From VGCC01 sp044375955 (lineage in GTDB: Bacteria > Actinomycetota > Actinomycetes > S36-B12), in the NCBI GenBank assembly GCA_044375955.1, contig JBILLS010000009.1, positions 1 to 55,379 of the forward strand: a stretch of DNA of 55,379 nt, written 5' to 3'. How positions within the stretch are numbered: position 1 is the first letter of the stretch; each line of letters starts with the position of its first letter. A program made the position numbers and the translations under genes. The notes below the pieces were generated by a model. The model was not told where the DNA came from. It was given only the letters and a program-made list of their open reading frames with translations, and made no database searches. Of this stretch, positions 8,202 to 16,984 are shown in pieces.

Positions 8202-8382
8202 GAACCGCCAGTCCGACAGTCCCCTCGAGCTCCATGCACGCTGCCGCCACGTTCGCTTCGGAGAGTTCGGCGTGCGCGACCACGGTCACGACCCCATCCA
8301 CATGCGCAACACTCAGCCGCACGGGCCCATCCCAGGTCAGCGTCAGATCCACCGGCAGTGAGCCATCCCCCGCGAAAAACAT
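8164..8382 (-). CDS. Hypothetical protein beside a poly-G tract
   Basis: 72 residues from ATG 8382: a mixed beta-like sequence (VDLTLTWDGPVRLSVAHVDG) followed by an Ala/Glu-rich helix and a basic end. No family recognised. On the coding strand the ATG comes 1 nt after a run of 12 G, where a ribosome-binding site would lie. The frame also stays open upstream to an ATG at 8535, but only by reading through the G run, and that part is low-complexity. The 3' end overlaps the XRE gene by 38 bp. It may not be a real gene. Confidence 0.4.
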   Translation of the reverse strand: MFFAGDGSLPVDLTLTWDGPVRLSVAHVDGVVTVVAHAELSEANVAAACMELEGTVGLAVLSAWRNSLKPPR

Positions 8383-8383
8383 G

Positions 8384-8395
8384 CCCCCCCCCCCC
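8384..8395 (+). repeat. 12-nt poly-C homopolymer
   Basis: Twelve C in a row on the plus strand, just upstream of the leftward start at 8382. A tract of this length in a high-GC genome is prone to slippage, and also to sequencing error. If real, length changes would alter spacing or frame of the small leftward gene. Confidence 0.8.
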
Positions 8396-8838
8396 GCGTC
8401 GACCCCACCGGGTGGTGGCCGAGGGCGGCCATGACCAGGCCATGACCGCTGCACCACCTTGGCAGATTGAGTAGCGTGTTTGCAACCACCGTTGCCGAAC
8501 AGGGGAATGCAACGTGGGCCGTCATGTACACACATCGTGATCCGCTGGTGGTAGCGCCCGCGCCCACCGAGTGCGCGAACCCCCCGCGACCGCGCAGCGG
8601 AAATCGGGCACTACCACCAGCAGGCGATGAATCCCGCTACGCCCGACCCTCAGGGCGGATGTTGCGTTTACGCATCTCCATCATTGTGGATCGGAACGCG
8701 GCATTGCTCCTGGAGAATTAGGAAAAGGGCAGGCTATGGCCCGGCCATGACGTGTGCCCCATCGAATATGTGAATCCCCACCGGTACCCACCACGTGCCC
8801 AAGGCGCCGGGTACGGTGGCCTGGTCCTTGGAGGTGCG
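8396..8838. other. Sparse intergenic stretch
   Basis: No convincing gene on either strand; open frames here are short, low-complexity and without ribosome-binding sites. It contains the inverted repeat at 8544-8621. A TACGGT at 8812-8817 is a possible -10 for the LuxR gene, followed by GGAGG at 8830-8834. Confidence 0.5.
8544..8621. repeat. Long inverted repeat (17-bp arms)
   Basis: Arms 8544-8560 and 8605-8621 pair at 16 of 17 positions around a 44-nt loop that itself holds short GCGCG-type pairings. No T-run follows on either side, so it is not a typical intrinsic terminator. It could be a structured RNA, a mobile repeat relic or a protein site. Confidence 0.55.
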
Positions 8839-9615
8839 ATGAAGCCCGGCGAGAACCTACTGCCGAAGCCCCAATTCACGATCTTCCTGTCGGCTTTCCC
8901 CCACCCGGCGACGGTACCGAGGGCGTTGACGGTGGGTCCGTGGTCGAATTTCTCCACCGGGGGCTGCTTCCTGGCCTTCCCTTTCGAGACCGACTACCTA
9001 CGCACGATGGGTGCGGTCGGATTCACCGACGAAGAGATGGATCGCTACTCGGTCATTCCTCTGAGCATCGCCGCTCCCATGACGGAGAGTTTCCTGCAGT
9101 CCGAAGTCGTGATCGTGCCCTTCGTGGACCTGTGGGACAGGTATGAGGTGGTGCGCATCGATAAGGAACTGTGGGACGCGTTGGGTGAGCGTTTCGGGGA
9201 CGGTGATGTGGTCCACGCTCCGATACGTGCTCAAGGTGTGACCCTCGGCGTGGTGGGCTTCTACACAACCGAGTCCCGCACATGGGATGCCAAGGACATC
9301 GAATTCATCCAGGGTGTCTGTGCCTCTCTGGGCATCTGGGCCGCACACCCTCTCAGCGGTGTCCAAACCCCGGAGATCTGGCGCCCGGTCAGCAGTTCTG
9401 TTCTTGCCCTCACGGATCGACAGCAGGAGATCCTCCGTCTCATCGAACGTGGCAAGTCGAATGCGTCAATTGCCATGTCGCTGGGCTACTCGGCGAGCAC
9501 CGTCAAGGCTGAGATCCAGAAGGCACTTCGGGCACTGAAAGTCCATGATCGTGTTGCGGCGGCAAAGCGCGCACGCGATCTGGGCCTACTGGAGGACGAG
9601 GAGTCGGTCGGCTAG
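8839..9615 (+). CDS. LuxR-family transcriptional regulator with GAF-like sensor
   Basis: 258 residues. Residues ~45-175 look like a GAF-type sensor (VVHAPIRAQGVTLGVVGFYT, DAKDIEFIQGVCASLGIWAA), and residues ~190-250 are a LuxR HTH: LTDRQQEILRLIERGKSN, then ASTVKAEIQKALRALKV. ATG 8839 is preferred to an upstream ATG at 8752 because GGAGG sits 4 nt before it. No histidine kinase or response-regulator receiver is present; the ligand is unknown. It is convergent with the cupin/deoA operon and shares a CTAG stop overlap with it. Confidence 0.85.
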   Translation: MKPGENLLPKPQFTIFLSAFPHPATVPRALTVGPWSNFSTGGCFLAFPFETDYLRTMGAVGFTDEEMDRYSVIPLSIAAPMTESFLQSEVVIVPFVDLWDRYEVVRIDKELWDALGERFGDGDVVHAPIRAQGVTLGVVGFYTTESRTWDAKDIEFIQGVCASLGIWAAHPLSGVQTPEIWRPVSSSVLALTDRQQEILRLIERGKSNASIAMSLGYSASTVKAEIQKALRALKVHDRVAAAKRARDLGLLEDEESVG

Positions 9616-9980
9616 TCCGGGTCGATCTCCACGTCGTGGCGATTCGCGGCTTCGAGGGTGAACGCAGGAACGCATACCGCGATATACCGTGCGCCATCGG
9701 GGGTCGAGTAGCGCACCGTCTCCCCCGCACGTGTGATGACGGCCTGACCGGCGTTCACGAGCATCGGACCGTCATCGGTCTCGACTGTCATCGAACCCTC
9801 GAGCACGACGGTGAACTCGTCGAACTCCGGTGTCTGGGCTGGCTCCTCCCATCCGGCCGGAGCCACCATGTGGGCGATCGACACAGAGTCGTCACCGGTG
9901 GCAACCATTCCGACGAACTCCTGGATGGTCTTGCCACCGGGAACCGGGATAAGGACAGGGCCGGGCATGAGTTCAGGCAT
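9612..9980 (-). CDS. Cupin-domain protein
   Basis: 122 residues, a single small beta-barrel cupin. The first motif is degenerate (FDEFTVVLEGSMTVET) and the second includes AGQAVITRAGETVRYSTP; the usual metal-binding His pair is not clear, so enzymatic activity is doubtful. The ATG at 9980 overlaps the end of deoA by 8 bp, so it is the last gene of the nucleoside operon. Similar small cupins follow ethanolamine or sugar pathways; the role here is unknown. Confidence 0.78.
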   Translation of the reverse strand: MPELMPGPVLIPVPGGKTIQEFVGMVATGDDSVSIAHMVAPAGWEEPAQTPEFDEFTVVLEGSMTVETDDGPMLVNAGQAVITRAGETVRYSTPDGARYIAVCVPAFTLEAANRHDVEIDPD

Positions 9981-11259
9981 CGATGCGCTCCAGGATGAGG
10001 GGGAGTTGGTGGACATCTGGGGTGGGCCCGATCGTGAACGCACCGACGAGTGCGTCGTCAGCGAATCCGAATCGAGAGTCGTCGTCGGTGAACATGGTGA
10101 GGATCTTCTGGCCCTGCGTGACCATGTCCCCCGGCTTGGCGTGCAGCAGGATCCCGGCTCCGGGGCTCACGCTGTCCTCCTTACGGGCACGGCCGGCGCC
10201 CAGGCGCCAGGCAGCGATACCCACACCGAGGGCATCGAGGTGCGTGAGGTAGCCGCTGGTCTCAGCGGTGATGGTGCGCGCGTGGCGGGCTCTCGGAAGC
10301 GGTGCATCCGGGTCTCCGCCCTGCGCGGTGACCATGCGCCGCCACACGTCCATGGCCCGACCACTCGCGATGGCCTCCTGCGGGTCGGCGTCGAGCCCAG
10401 CAAGGTCGAGCATCTCGCGGGCGAGCGCGAGGGTCAGGTCGATGACGTCGGCGGGTCCACCCCCGGCGAGCACCTCGACTGATTCGGCGACCTCGAGGGC
10501 GTTGCCGACGGCATATCCGAGTGGGACGTCCATGGCGGTGATCAGGGCGCGGGTGCGGACACCGGCGTCGTTGCCGATCGCGACCATGGTGCGAGCCAAT
10601 ACCTTGGCTTTCTGCGGGTCGGACATGAAGGCCCCGGAACCGGTCTTCACGTCGAGGACGAGACCCCCGGCTCCCTCGGCGATCTTCTTGCTCATGATCG
10701 AGCTGGCGATCAACGGGATCGCCTCCACCGTGGCCGTGACGTCACGAAGCGCGTAGAGCTTGCGATCCGCGGGGGCCAGACCTGTCCCAGCCGCGCAGAT
10801 GACACCACCGACATCCCTCAGGATCGCGAACATCTCGTCATTCGACAGATGCGCCCGCCAACCCGGTATGGCCTCCATCTTGTCCAGGGTGCCGCCGGTG
10901 TGACCCAGGCCGCGGCCGGACAGCTGGGGAACCGCTGCACCGCAGGCCGCGACGACGGGAACAAGAGGCAGGGTGATCTTGTCCCCGACGCCCCCGGTTG
11001 AGTGCTTGTCCACCGTTGGGCGGGGAAGCGCACTGAAGTCCATCCGCTCCCCCGAGGCGATCATCGCCTCGGTCCAGCGGACCGTTTCCCGATTCGTCAT
11101 GCCGTTGAGCAGGATCGCCATCGCAAGCGCACTCATCTGCTCGTCGGCGACGATCCCGTGCGTATACGCGTCGACGACCCAGTCGATCTGCGCATCGGAC
11201 AACTCGTGATGATCGCGCTTGGCCTTGATGATGTCGACTGCAGCGAAGGAGTCGGTCAT
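9973..11259 (-). CDS. deoA: Thymidine phosphorylase
   Basis: 428 residues from ATG 11259. It converts thymidine (or deoxyuridine) and phosphate to the base and 2-deoxyribose-1-phosphate. Motifs: DKHSTGGVGDKITL (phosphate/glycine loop), SGRGLGHTGGTLDKMEAIPG (family signature), DVKTGSGAFM and the C-terminal pyrimidine phosphorylase domain (GILLHAKPGDMV). The start is 1 nt after the cdd stop. Deoxyuridine from cytidine deaminase is a direct substrate, and phosphopentomutase (not in this window) would link its product to DeoC. Confidence 0.95.
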   Translation of the reverse strand: MTDSFAAVDIIKAKRDHHELSDAQIDWVVDAYTHGIVADEQMSALAMAILLNGMTNRETVRWTEAMIASGERMDFSALPRPTVDKHSTGGVGDKITLPLVPVVAACGAAVPQLSGRGLGHTGGTLDKMEAIPGWRAHLSNDEMFAILRDVGGVICAAGTGLAPADRKLYALRDVTATVEAIPLIASSIMSKKIAEGAGGLVLDVKTGSGAFMSDPQKAKVLARTMVAIGNDAGVRTRALITAMDVPLGYAVGNALEVAESVEVLAGGGPADVIDLTLALAREMLDLAGLDADPQEAIASGRAMDVWRRMVTAQGGDPDAPLPRARHARTITAETSGYLTHLDALGVGIAAWRLGAGRARKEDSVSPGAGILLHAKPGDMVTQGQKILTMFTDDDSRFGFADDALVGAFTIGPTPDVHQLPLILERIDA

Positions 11260-11260
11260 A

Positions 11261-11677
11261 TCAGCCTTGAAAGGAGCGATCTTCGGCACGCGCGACGAGA
11301 TCGTCGGGGCCGAAGGCCTGGGGAAGGATGTCCCGGAGCGTGAGGATCCCCTCCGGTGTGCGGATGAGCGTGGTCGGCCTGCCGTTCTCCCAGAGCAGCT
11401 GCCGGCACCGCCCACAGGGCATCAGGGGTTGACCGTGCTGGTCCACGCAACTCACCGCGGCGAGCCTGCCTCCCCCGGTGGCGTGGATACTCGAGACCAT
11501 GCCGCATTCCGCGCACAACCCCACGCCGTAGGCCGCGTTCTCCACATTGCATCCGACGACGATGCGCCCGTCCTCCATCAGACCGGCCACGCCCACCTTG
11601 AAGCGTGAGTAGGGCGCGTAGGCCTTGCGCATGATGTCGACGGCGGCAGCGTCGAGGGCATCCCAGTCGATATCCAT
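11261..11677 (-). CDS. cdd: Cytidine deaminase
   Basis: 138 residues, the small homotetrameric type. Zinc and catalysis: C55-A-E57 in CAECG and the P-C88-x-x-C91 motif in MPCGRCRQ; CNVENAAYG binds the nucleoside. It deaminates cytidine/deoxycytidine to uridine/deoxyuridine, feeding DeoA immediately downstream. ATG 11677 is used, 16 nt after the permease stop; an upstream ATG at 11719 would overlap the permease and add an atypical N-terminus. Confidence 0.95.
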   Translation of the reverse strand: MDIDWDALDAAAVDIMRKAYAPYSRFKVGVAGLMEDGRIVVGCNVENAAYGVGLCAECGMVSSIHATGGGRLAAVSCVDQHGQPLMPCGRCRQLLWENGRPTTLIRTPEGILTLRDILPQAFGPDDLVARAEDRSFQG

Positions 11678-11693
11678 GGCGTGATTCTGCCCG

Positions 11694-13004
11694 TCACTGC
11701 TTCTCGTACGGGATGCCATCGGCCGCGGGCGGGCGGACCCGACCCACCAGGCCGGCCACCACGATGATCGTGACCAGATAGGGAGCCATGGCGAGGAACT
11801 CGCCGGGAATCGGCGTCTCGATCAGGGCCAACTTCTGCTGCAGGGAGTCCGAGAAGCCGAAGATCAGCGCGGCGGCGAACGCCCCGATCGGATTCCAGGC
11901 CCCGAAGATCATGGCGGCCAGTCCGATGAAGCCGCGACCACCGGTCATGCCCTCATCGAATCGACCCACGGTGCCCAAGGTGAACCAGGCTCCCGCAAAG
12001 CCGCCCACCATGCCGCCGTAGACCACGGCGAGATACCTGGTCTTGTAGACACTCACTCCGAGACTGTCCGCGGCGCGTGGGTTCTCGCCCACGGCGCGGG
12101 TGCGCAGTCCCCACCGGGTGCGGAACAGGAACCAGGTGGTGAGAACGATCAGGACGTACATCGAGTAGACCATGATCGTCTGGTTGAACAGCACAGGTCC
12201 GAGGATCGGGATATCGCCGAGGATCGGGATCTTGATCGCCGGGAAGATCGGCGCATCGTTCCACTCCGGCCTCTCCACAAGGAGCTGGGCCGTGAGGAAC
12301 GATGTCAGGCTCAGGATCAACAGGTTGATGACGACACCGATGATGATCTGATCAACTCGGAAGTTGATCGCCAGGACCGCGAGCAGCAGCGCAAGCATTC
12401 CGCCGACCACCGTGGCCGCGAGCAGGCCGACCCATCCGCCGATCAGCGAACCGAAGACCACGCCGGTGAAGGCACCCCCCAGCAGCATGCCTTCGATACC
12501 GATGTTCACCACACCCGCGCGTTCGCACAGGATCCCCGAGAGCGCGCCGAGCGCGATCGGGGTGGACCGCGCCACCGTGGAGACGAGCATGCTGGTGAGG
12601 TTGAACTGCTCCCCCGCCGTCGCCCAGATCATCAGGGCCACGACGAAGACGGCGAACGAGATGCCGAGGATGATCGTGGCCTTGCCTTGGAAGCCGCGGA
12701 AGAACTGCGTGGCGCCAAGGAAGGCGAGCACCATGGCGAGGATGTAAAGCGCGCCCGTGGACGGAATGGCCAATGGCGCGAGCTGCACCTGTTCATCCGC
12801 CAGGCTCAGATCGAAAGTGGCATCGCCCGTGGTGCCGGGGATGAGGAGGAAGACCACCAAGGCGGACAGAACCAGCATGACCACGCCGAGGATCCGGGCT
12901 CGGCGAACCTGGCCCTTGGTCAACTCCCGCGTGCGCTTGCCGGTGTAGGCGTAGGACTCCTCCGGCATGTCCGGGCCGGCAGGGGTGACACGGGTATCGC
13001 TCAC
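11694..13004 (-). CDS. Nucleoside ABC transporter permease, subunit 2
   Basis: 436 residues with about ten membrane segments. It is a BPD_transp_2-type permease, as in guanosine/nucleoside uptake systems (NupQ/PnrD-like). The core carries VGENPRAADSLGVSVYKTRY, the coupling region that contacts the ATPase, and a GRGFIGLAAMIFGAWNPIGA segment. A long cytoplasmic N-terminus (about 35 residues) and an extra first membrane pair precede the core. GTG 13004 makes a GTGA overlap with the first permease. Likely substrate class: nucleosides, from the linked bmpA, cdd and deoA. Confidence 0.92.
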   Translation of the reverse strand: MSDTRVTPAGPDMPEESYAYTGKRTRELTKGQVRRARILGVVMLVLSALVVFLLIPGTTGDATFDLSLADEQVQLAPLAIPSTGALYILAMVLAFLGATQFFRGFQGKATIILGISFAVFVVALMIWATAGEQFNLTSMLVSTVARSTPIALGALSGILCERAGVVNIGIEGMLLGGAFTGVVFGSLIGGWVGLLAATVVGGMLALLLAVLAINFRVDQIIIGVVINLLILSLTSFLTAQLLVERPEWNDAPIFPAIKIPILGDIPILGPVLFNQTIMVYSMYVLIVLTTWFLFRTRWGLRTRAVGENPRAADSLGVSVYKTRYLAVVYGGMVGGFAGAWFTLGTVGRFDEGMTGGRGFIGLAAMIFGAWNPIGAFAAALIFGFSDSLQQKLALIETPIPGEFLAMAPYLVTIIVVAGLVGRVRPPAADGIPYEKQ

Positions 13005-14176
13005 GACCCCCACCCCTTGCTGATCTGGGTCGAGGAGACCGGCGTCTTCAATCGGAAGATCGCCGAGATCAGAGCCGGGGCAGCCACGAAGATGATGATC
13101 AGCGCCTGGATCACACCGATCAGATCAATGCCCACATTCGCACTCGCCTGCATCTGCTGACCTCCGGCACTCAAGCCACCGAAGAGCAGCGCCGCGAACA
13201 CGACGCCGATCGGACTAGAGCGGCCGAGCAGCGCGACCGCGATGCCGTCGAACCCGAGGCTCGCGGAGAACCCGGGAGTCGCCCGATCCAGCACGCCGAG
13301 CACCTGACCAGTGCCCGCGAGACCTGCGAGCGCACCCGCGATGACCATCACCAGGATGTAGGTGCGTCCCACGGACATGCCCGCGTACTTCGCAGCGGAC
13401 GGGTTGGCGCCCACAGCACGGAACTCGAATCCCGTGGTGGTGCGGAACAGCAGCCAGTGGATGAACACTGCCGCGAGCAGGGCGACGATCAACCCTGCAT
13501 GGACGCGGAGCGCAGGATCGATCGCGGTGAGCAGCCCGGGGAGGTTCGACGTGGGTTCCACGCTCTTCGACACCGGGTCGTTGCGACCCTCCCGCTGGAA
13601 AATCTCGGTTTTGAGGAAGAAGTCAACAAGACGCAGGGCGATGTAGTTGAGCATGATCGTCACGATCACTTCGTGGGCACCCGTCTTCGCCTTGAGGAAG
13701 CCGGGGATGAAGCCCCAGATCGCACCACCGATGATCCCGGCAATCAGTGCCAGGGGCAGGTGGATGAACCACGGCAGCCCGGTGACGGAGAAACCGACGA
13801 AGACGGCGAACATGCCGCCGATGAGCAGCTGCCCCTCACCACCGATGTTGAACAGGCCGGCACGGAAGGCCAGCGCCACGGAGAGGCCCGTCAGGATGAG
13901 CGGAGTCGCCGCGGTGAGGGTCTCGGAGATCGCGCGCAGGGATCCGACACTGCCCTGGAGCAAAGCGAGGTAGGCATTCATGGCCTCGCTGAACGACGAA
14001 CCGGTGGCCATCACGATGAGCACACCGATGACCAGGGCCAGGAACACCGCCAGGAGCGGGATCAGCAGCGCGGTGCGCCAATCGGTGGCCGTGGTCAGCT
14101 GCGTGAAGAAGAGTCGACCCTTGGACGGGGGTGGCAGATCGGAGGACATTCGGGAGTCGGAGGCCTGCGTGCTCAC
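13001..14176 (-). CDS. Nucleoside ABC transporter permease, subunit 1
   Basis: 391 residues, about ten membrane helices, BPD_transp_2 family (NupP/PnrC-like). Its ATPase-coupling segment is FRAVGANPSAAKYAGMSVGR. An N-terminal cytoplasmic ~35 residues precedes the first helix (ALLIPLLAVFLALVIGVLIV). The GTG start overlaps the ATPase stop (GTGA), and the stop overlaps the second permease in the same way, so the three inner-membrane components should be made in fixed proportion. Confidence 0.93.
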   Translation of the reverse strand: MSTQASDSRMSSDLPPPSKGRLFFTQLTTATDWRTALLIPLLAVFLALVIGVLIVMATGSSFSEAMNAYLALLQGSVGSLRAISETLTAATPLILTGLSVALAFRAGLFNIGGEGQLLIGGMFAVFVGFSVTGLPWFIHLPLALIAGIIGGAIWGFIPGFLKAKTGAHEVIVTIMLNYIALRLVDFFLKTEIFQREGRNDPVSKSVEPTSNLPGLLTAIDPALRVHAGLIVALLAAVFIHWLLFRTTTGFEFRAVGANPSAAKYAGMSVGRTYILVMVIAGALAGLAGTGQVLGVLDRATPGFSASLGFDGIAVALLGRSSPIGVVFAALLFGGLSAGGQQMQASANVGIDLIGVIQALIIIFVAAPALISAIFRLKTPVSSTQISKGWGS

Positions 14177-15678
14177 GCGTGCCTCCCCGCCATGAACAGC
14201 CCGATCTCCGCGGGGGTGGTCTCGGATGGCCGCCGTTCGGCCACGATCCTGCCGTCGAACATCACCAGGATCCGATCGGAGAGCGCGAAGATCTCGTCGA
14301 GTTCGGTGGACACGATCAGGATCGCCTTGCCTTCGTCACGCTTGCGGACGATCTGCTCGTGGATGTACTCGATCGAGCCGACATCGATACCCCGCGTGGG
14401 CTGGGCGCAGACCACGAGCGGGACATCCCGGCTGAACTCCCGCGCCACGATCATCTTCTGGGCATTGCCCCCCGAGAGTGCTCCGCCGGTGTTCTCGATC
14501 AGGGGTGGACGGACGTCGAACTCCTCCACGAGGGTGCGGGCGGAAGAGTCGATGGCGCCCGGCTGCAACCGGATGCCGCGGGAATAGGGCTTCGCGTAGT
14601 AGCTGTCGAGGACGAGGTTCTCCGCGACCGTGAACGAGCCCACCATGCCCATGTGGTTGCGGTCCTCGGGCACATGCGCCATACCCATCTCATGGCGCTC
14701 GCGCGGCGATTTGCGCGTGATATCGGCGCCCTGGAAGCGGATCGTGCCTTCGGCGAGTTGTAGCAGGCCGGTGATGGCCTCGACCAATTCGGTTTGCCCG
14801 TTGCCTTGGATCCCCGCGATGCCCACGATCTCGCCCGCATCGACGTGGAGGCTCACCGAGTCGAGGAGTGGTCGGCCGTAGTCATCGACCATCGTGACGT
14901 CGTCGAGTTCGAGAACCCGCGCCCCCGGCGTACGGGCGGTCTTGTCGACCGTGAGCGAGATATCGCGACCGACCATCATCGCGGCCAACTGCTCCGGGGT
15001 GGCGGTGGCCGGATTCGCGGTGCCGACTACCTTTCCCCCGCGCAACACGACGATGTCGTCGGCGATGGCGAGTGCTTCCTTGAGCTTGTGGGTGATGAAG
15101 ATGATCGTGGCCCCACGACCCTGGAGTTCCCTGACGATGCCGAAGAACTCCTCCACCTCCTGAGGGGTGAGGACCGCTGTGGGTTCATCGAACACGAGGA
15201 TGCGGGCGCCACGGAGCAAGACCTTGATGATCTCCACACGCTGCTGGATACCCACCGGCAGCGTCTCCACGAGTGCATCGGGATCCACGGCGAGGCCGTA
15301 CTTCTGGGAGATATCGCGCACTTCGGTGCGGGCCTTCGTGCGGTTGAGCACTGTGCCGACGACGGTGGGCTCGACGCCGAGCACCACGTTCTCCGCCACG
15401 GTGAAGACCGGAACCAGCATGAAGTGCTGATGGACCATGCCGATGCCTGCGGCGATGGCGTCACCGGGATCCTTGAAGTGCTGCACCACGCCGTCGATGA
15501 GGATCTCGCCAGAGTCCGCGGTGTAGAGGCCCGAGAGGATGTTCATCAGGGTGCTCTTGCCCGCGCCATTCTCACCGATCAGGGCGAGGACTTTGCCCGA
15601 GCGTGCGGTCAGACTGATGTCGTCATTGGCGACAACACCCGGGAATCGCTTGGTGATCCCGCGCAGCTCTAGCTCCAC
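14173..15678 (-). CDS. Nucleoside ABC transporter ATPase (two nucleotide-binding domains)
   Basis: 501 residues with two fused ABC domains, the sugar/nucleoside importer architecture (NupO/PnrB, also RbsA-like). The first domain has Walker A GENGAGKST, a signature variant LPVGIQQRVEI and Walker B ILVFDEPTAVLTP. The second has a degenerate Walker A (GIQGNGQTEL), signature LSGGNAQKM and a Walker B region LVVCAQPTRGIDV in which Asp-Glu is Ala-Gln. The site built on the second Walker motifs is therefore probably inactive, a common asymmetry in this family. GTG start with a strong purine-rich ribosome-binding site (GGGGAGGGG) just upstream. Confidence 0.94.
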   Translation of the reverse strand: MELELRGITKRFPGVVANDDISLTARSGKVLALIGENGAGKSTLMNILSGLYTADSGEILIDGVVQHFKDPGDAIAAGIGMVHQHFMLVPVFTVAENVVLGVEPTVVGTVLNRTKARTEVRDISQKYGLAVDPDALVETLPVGIQQRVEIIKVLLRGARILVFDEPTAVLTPQEVEEFFGIVRELQGRGATIIFITHKLKEALAIADDIVVLRGGKVVGTANPATATPEQLAAMMVGRDISLTVDKTARTPGARVLELDDVTMVDDYGRPLLDSVSLHVDAGEIVGIAGIQGNGQTELVEAITGLLQLAEGTIRFQGADITRKSPRERHEMGMAHVPEDRNHMGMVGSFTVAENLVLDSYYAKPYSRGIRLQPGAIDSSARTLVEEFDVRPPLIENTGGALSGGNAQKMIVAREFSRDVPLVVCAQPTRGIDVGSIEYIHEQIVRKRDEGKAILIVSTELDEIFALSDRILVMFDGRIVAERRPSETTPAEIGLFMAGRHA

Positions 15679-15722
15679 ACGCCCCTCCCCTCTTGGACCT
15701 TCCTACTCTGGCAGAAAAGTAC

Positions 15723-15752
15723 GGGGAGGGGTCCGGAATCGGACCCCTCCCC
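15723..15752 (-). terminator. Strong hairpin between the binding-protein gene and the ATPase gene
   Basis: A perfect 13-bp stem (15723-15735 with 15740-15752) with a 4-nt loop, 13 nt after the bmpA stop in the leftward direction, followed by GTACTTTTCT. It looks like a partial terminator or 3' stabiliser that would keep the binding protein in excess over the membrane components. Confidence 0.75.
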
Positions 15753-15765
15753 GGTACACCAGCGA

Positions 15766-16890
15766 CTAGCCCTTGACGGAAACCGAACCGTCGACGATGC
15801 CAGCCTTGATCGCCTCGATCTGATCCTTCAGTTCCTGCGGAACTGCATCCTCGAATGCGTGGTAGGGAGCGAGGCCCACACCACCGTTCTTCAGATCGCC
15901 GATCGTGACGCCGCCCTCGAAGGTGCCGTCGACAACCGACTGGATCGCGTTGAACGTGGTGACGTCCATGTTCTTGAGCACGGAGGTCAGGTACACGTTC
16001 TGGTTCGCGGTGTCAAGGTTGAACTGGTCAGCATCGACGCCGATGATCATCAGCTTCTCGGTGCCGAGCTCGCTCGCCAAAGCGGCCGAGCCGAGGCCCA
16101 CCGGGCCCGCAACCGGCATCACGATGTCGGCGCCCTCATCGACCAGGTTCTGGGCGAAGGTGCGACCGTCGTCGAGGCTCTCGAAGTTCTCGGTGAAGAG
16201 ACCCTTCTGATCCTTCGGGTTCCAGCCGAGTACCTCGACCTTGGTGCCGTTGTCCGCGTTGTACTTCTGGACGCCGTAGTAGAAGCCGTCCATGAAGATG
16301 GTCACCGGCGGAATGTTGACGCCACCGAAGGTGCCGACCTTGCCGGTCTTGGTCATGCCCGCGGCCAGGTAGCCGGCGAGGAATGCGGCCTCATCGGTGT
16401 TGAAGATCTGGCCGAGCACGTTGTTGGCGGTGATGTCACCCTCGGCGTATGCGAAGTCGACGATGGTGAAGGGAACATCGGGATTGGCGTTCGCCGCTTC
16501 CTTGGTGGCGTCACCGAGCAGGAAGCCGACGGTCACGATGACCCCGCAGCCCTGATCGAGGAACGACTGGATGTTCGGGATGTAGTCGGTCTCAGCTTGG
16601 GACTCGAGGAAGGCGGCTTCGACACCCAGCTGATCCCCAGCGTCGGTGACACCCTTCCATGCAGTCTGGTTGAAGCCCTTGTCGTCCACGCCACCGACGT
16701 CGGTGACGAGGCAGGCCTTCATCATCGCTGCGGCTTCCTCGGTGGTCTCCGCCGGTGCAGCAGCGGTCTCCTCGGCGGTCTCGGCGGCGGTGGTCTCCTC
16801 GGCGGTGGTTCCGCTGTCCGAGCTACACGCGGCGAGACCCAGGGATGCAACGGCGACAATCGCCGCTGCGATCTTCATTCTGGTCTTCAC
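15766..16890 (-). CDS. bmpA: Nucleoside-binding lipoprotein of the BmpA/PnrA family
   Basis: 374 residues. It has a lipoprotein signal (hydrophobic residues 7-20, lipobox LAAC with Cys22), then an Ala/Glu/Thr-rich linker to about residue 57 and a periplasmic-binding-type BMP domain (CLVTDVGGVDDKGFNQ; KGFNQTAWKG is characteristic). It binds purine nucleosides outside the membrane and delivers them to the downstream ABC subunits. GTG 16890 is chosen because AAGGAG lies 5 nt upstream and the signal peptide starts there. A hairpin follows the gene. Confidence 0.95.
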   Translation of the reverse strand: MKTRMKIAAAIVAVASLGLAACSSDSGTTAEETTAAETAEETAAAPAETTEEAAAMMKACLVTDVGGVDDKGFNQTAWKGVTDAGDQLGVEAAFLESQAETDYIPNIQSFLDQGCGVIVTVGFLLGDATKEAANANPDVPFTIVDFAYAEGDITANNVLGQIFNTDEAAFLAGYLAAGMTKTGKVGTFGGVNIPPVTIFMDGFYYGVQKYNADNGTKVEVLGWNPKDQKGLFTENFESLDDGRTFAQNLVDEGADIVMPVAGPVGLGSAALASELGTEKLMIIGVDADQFNLDTANQNVYLTSVLKNMDVTTFNAIQSVVDGTFEGGVTIGDLKNGGVGLAPYHAFEDAVPQELKDQIEAIKAGIVDGSVSVKG

Positions 16891-16984
16891 ACTGTCTCCT
16901 TGTGATGAGTGTCCATGCGGACTATGGCTCGAGCCTATTTCCTCTGGCCTCGGGGAAGACTGCCGGCCGGTGTTTTCCACGCTA
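16891..16984 (-). promoter_or_regulatory. bmpA promoter region with a 10-bp palindrome
   Basis: A perfect palindrome GGCTCGAGCC (16926-16935) overlaps a minus-strand TAGGCT candidate -10. It lies between the nucleoside hydrolase stop and bmpA, and could be an operator for a nucleoside-responsive regulator. Confidence 0.4.

Noticed and set aside
8467..8721. Possible 84-residue rightward gene
   Set aside because: No ribosome site, low-complexity product, and it contains the inverted repeat.
13457..15672. Long rightward frames opposite the permease and ATPase
   Set aside because: Shadows of ABC genes with Walker and signature motifs on the other strand.
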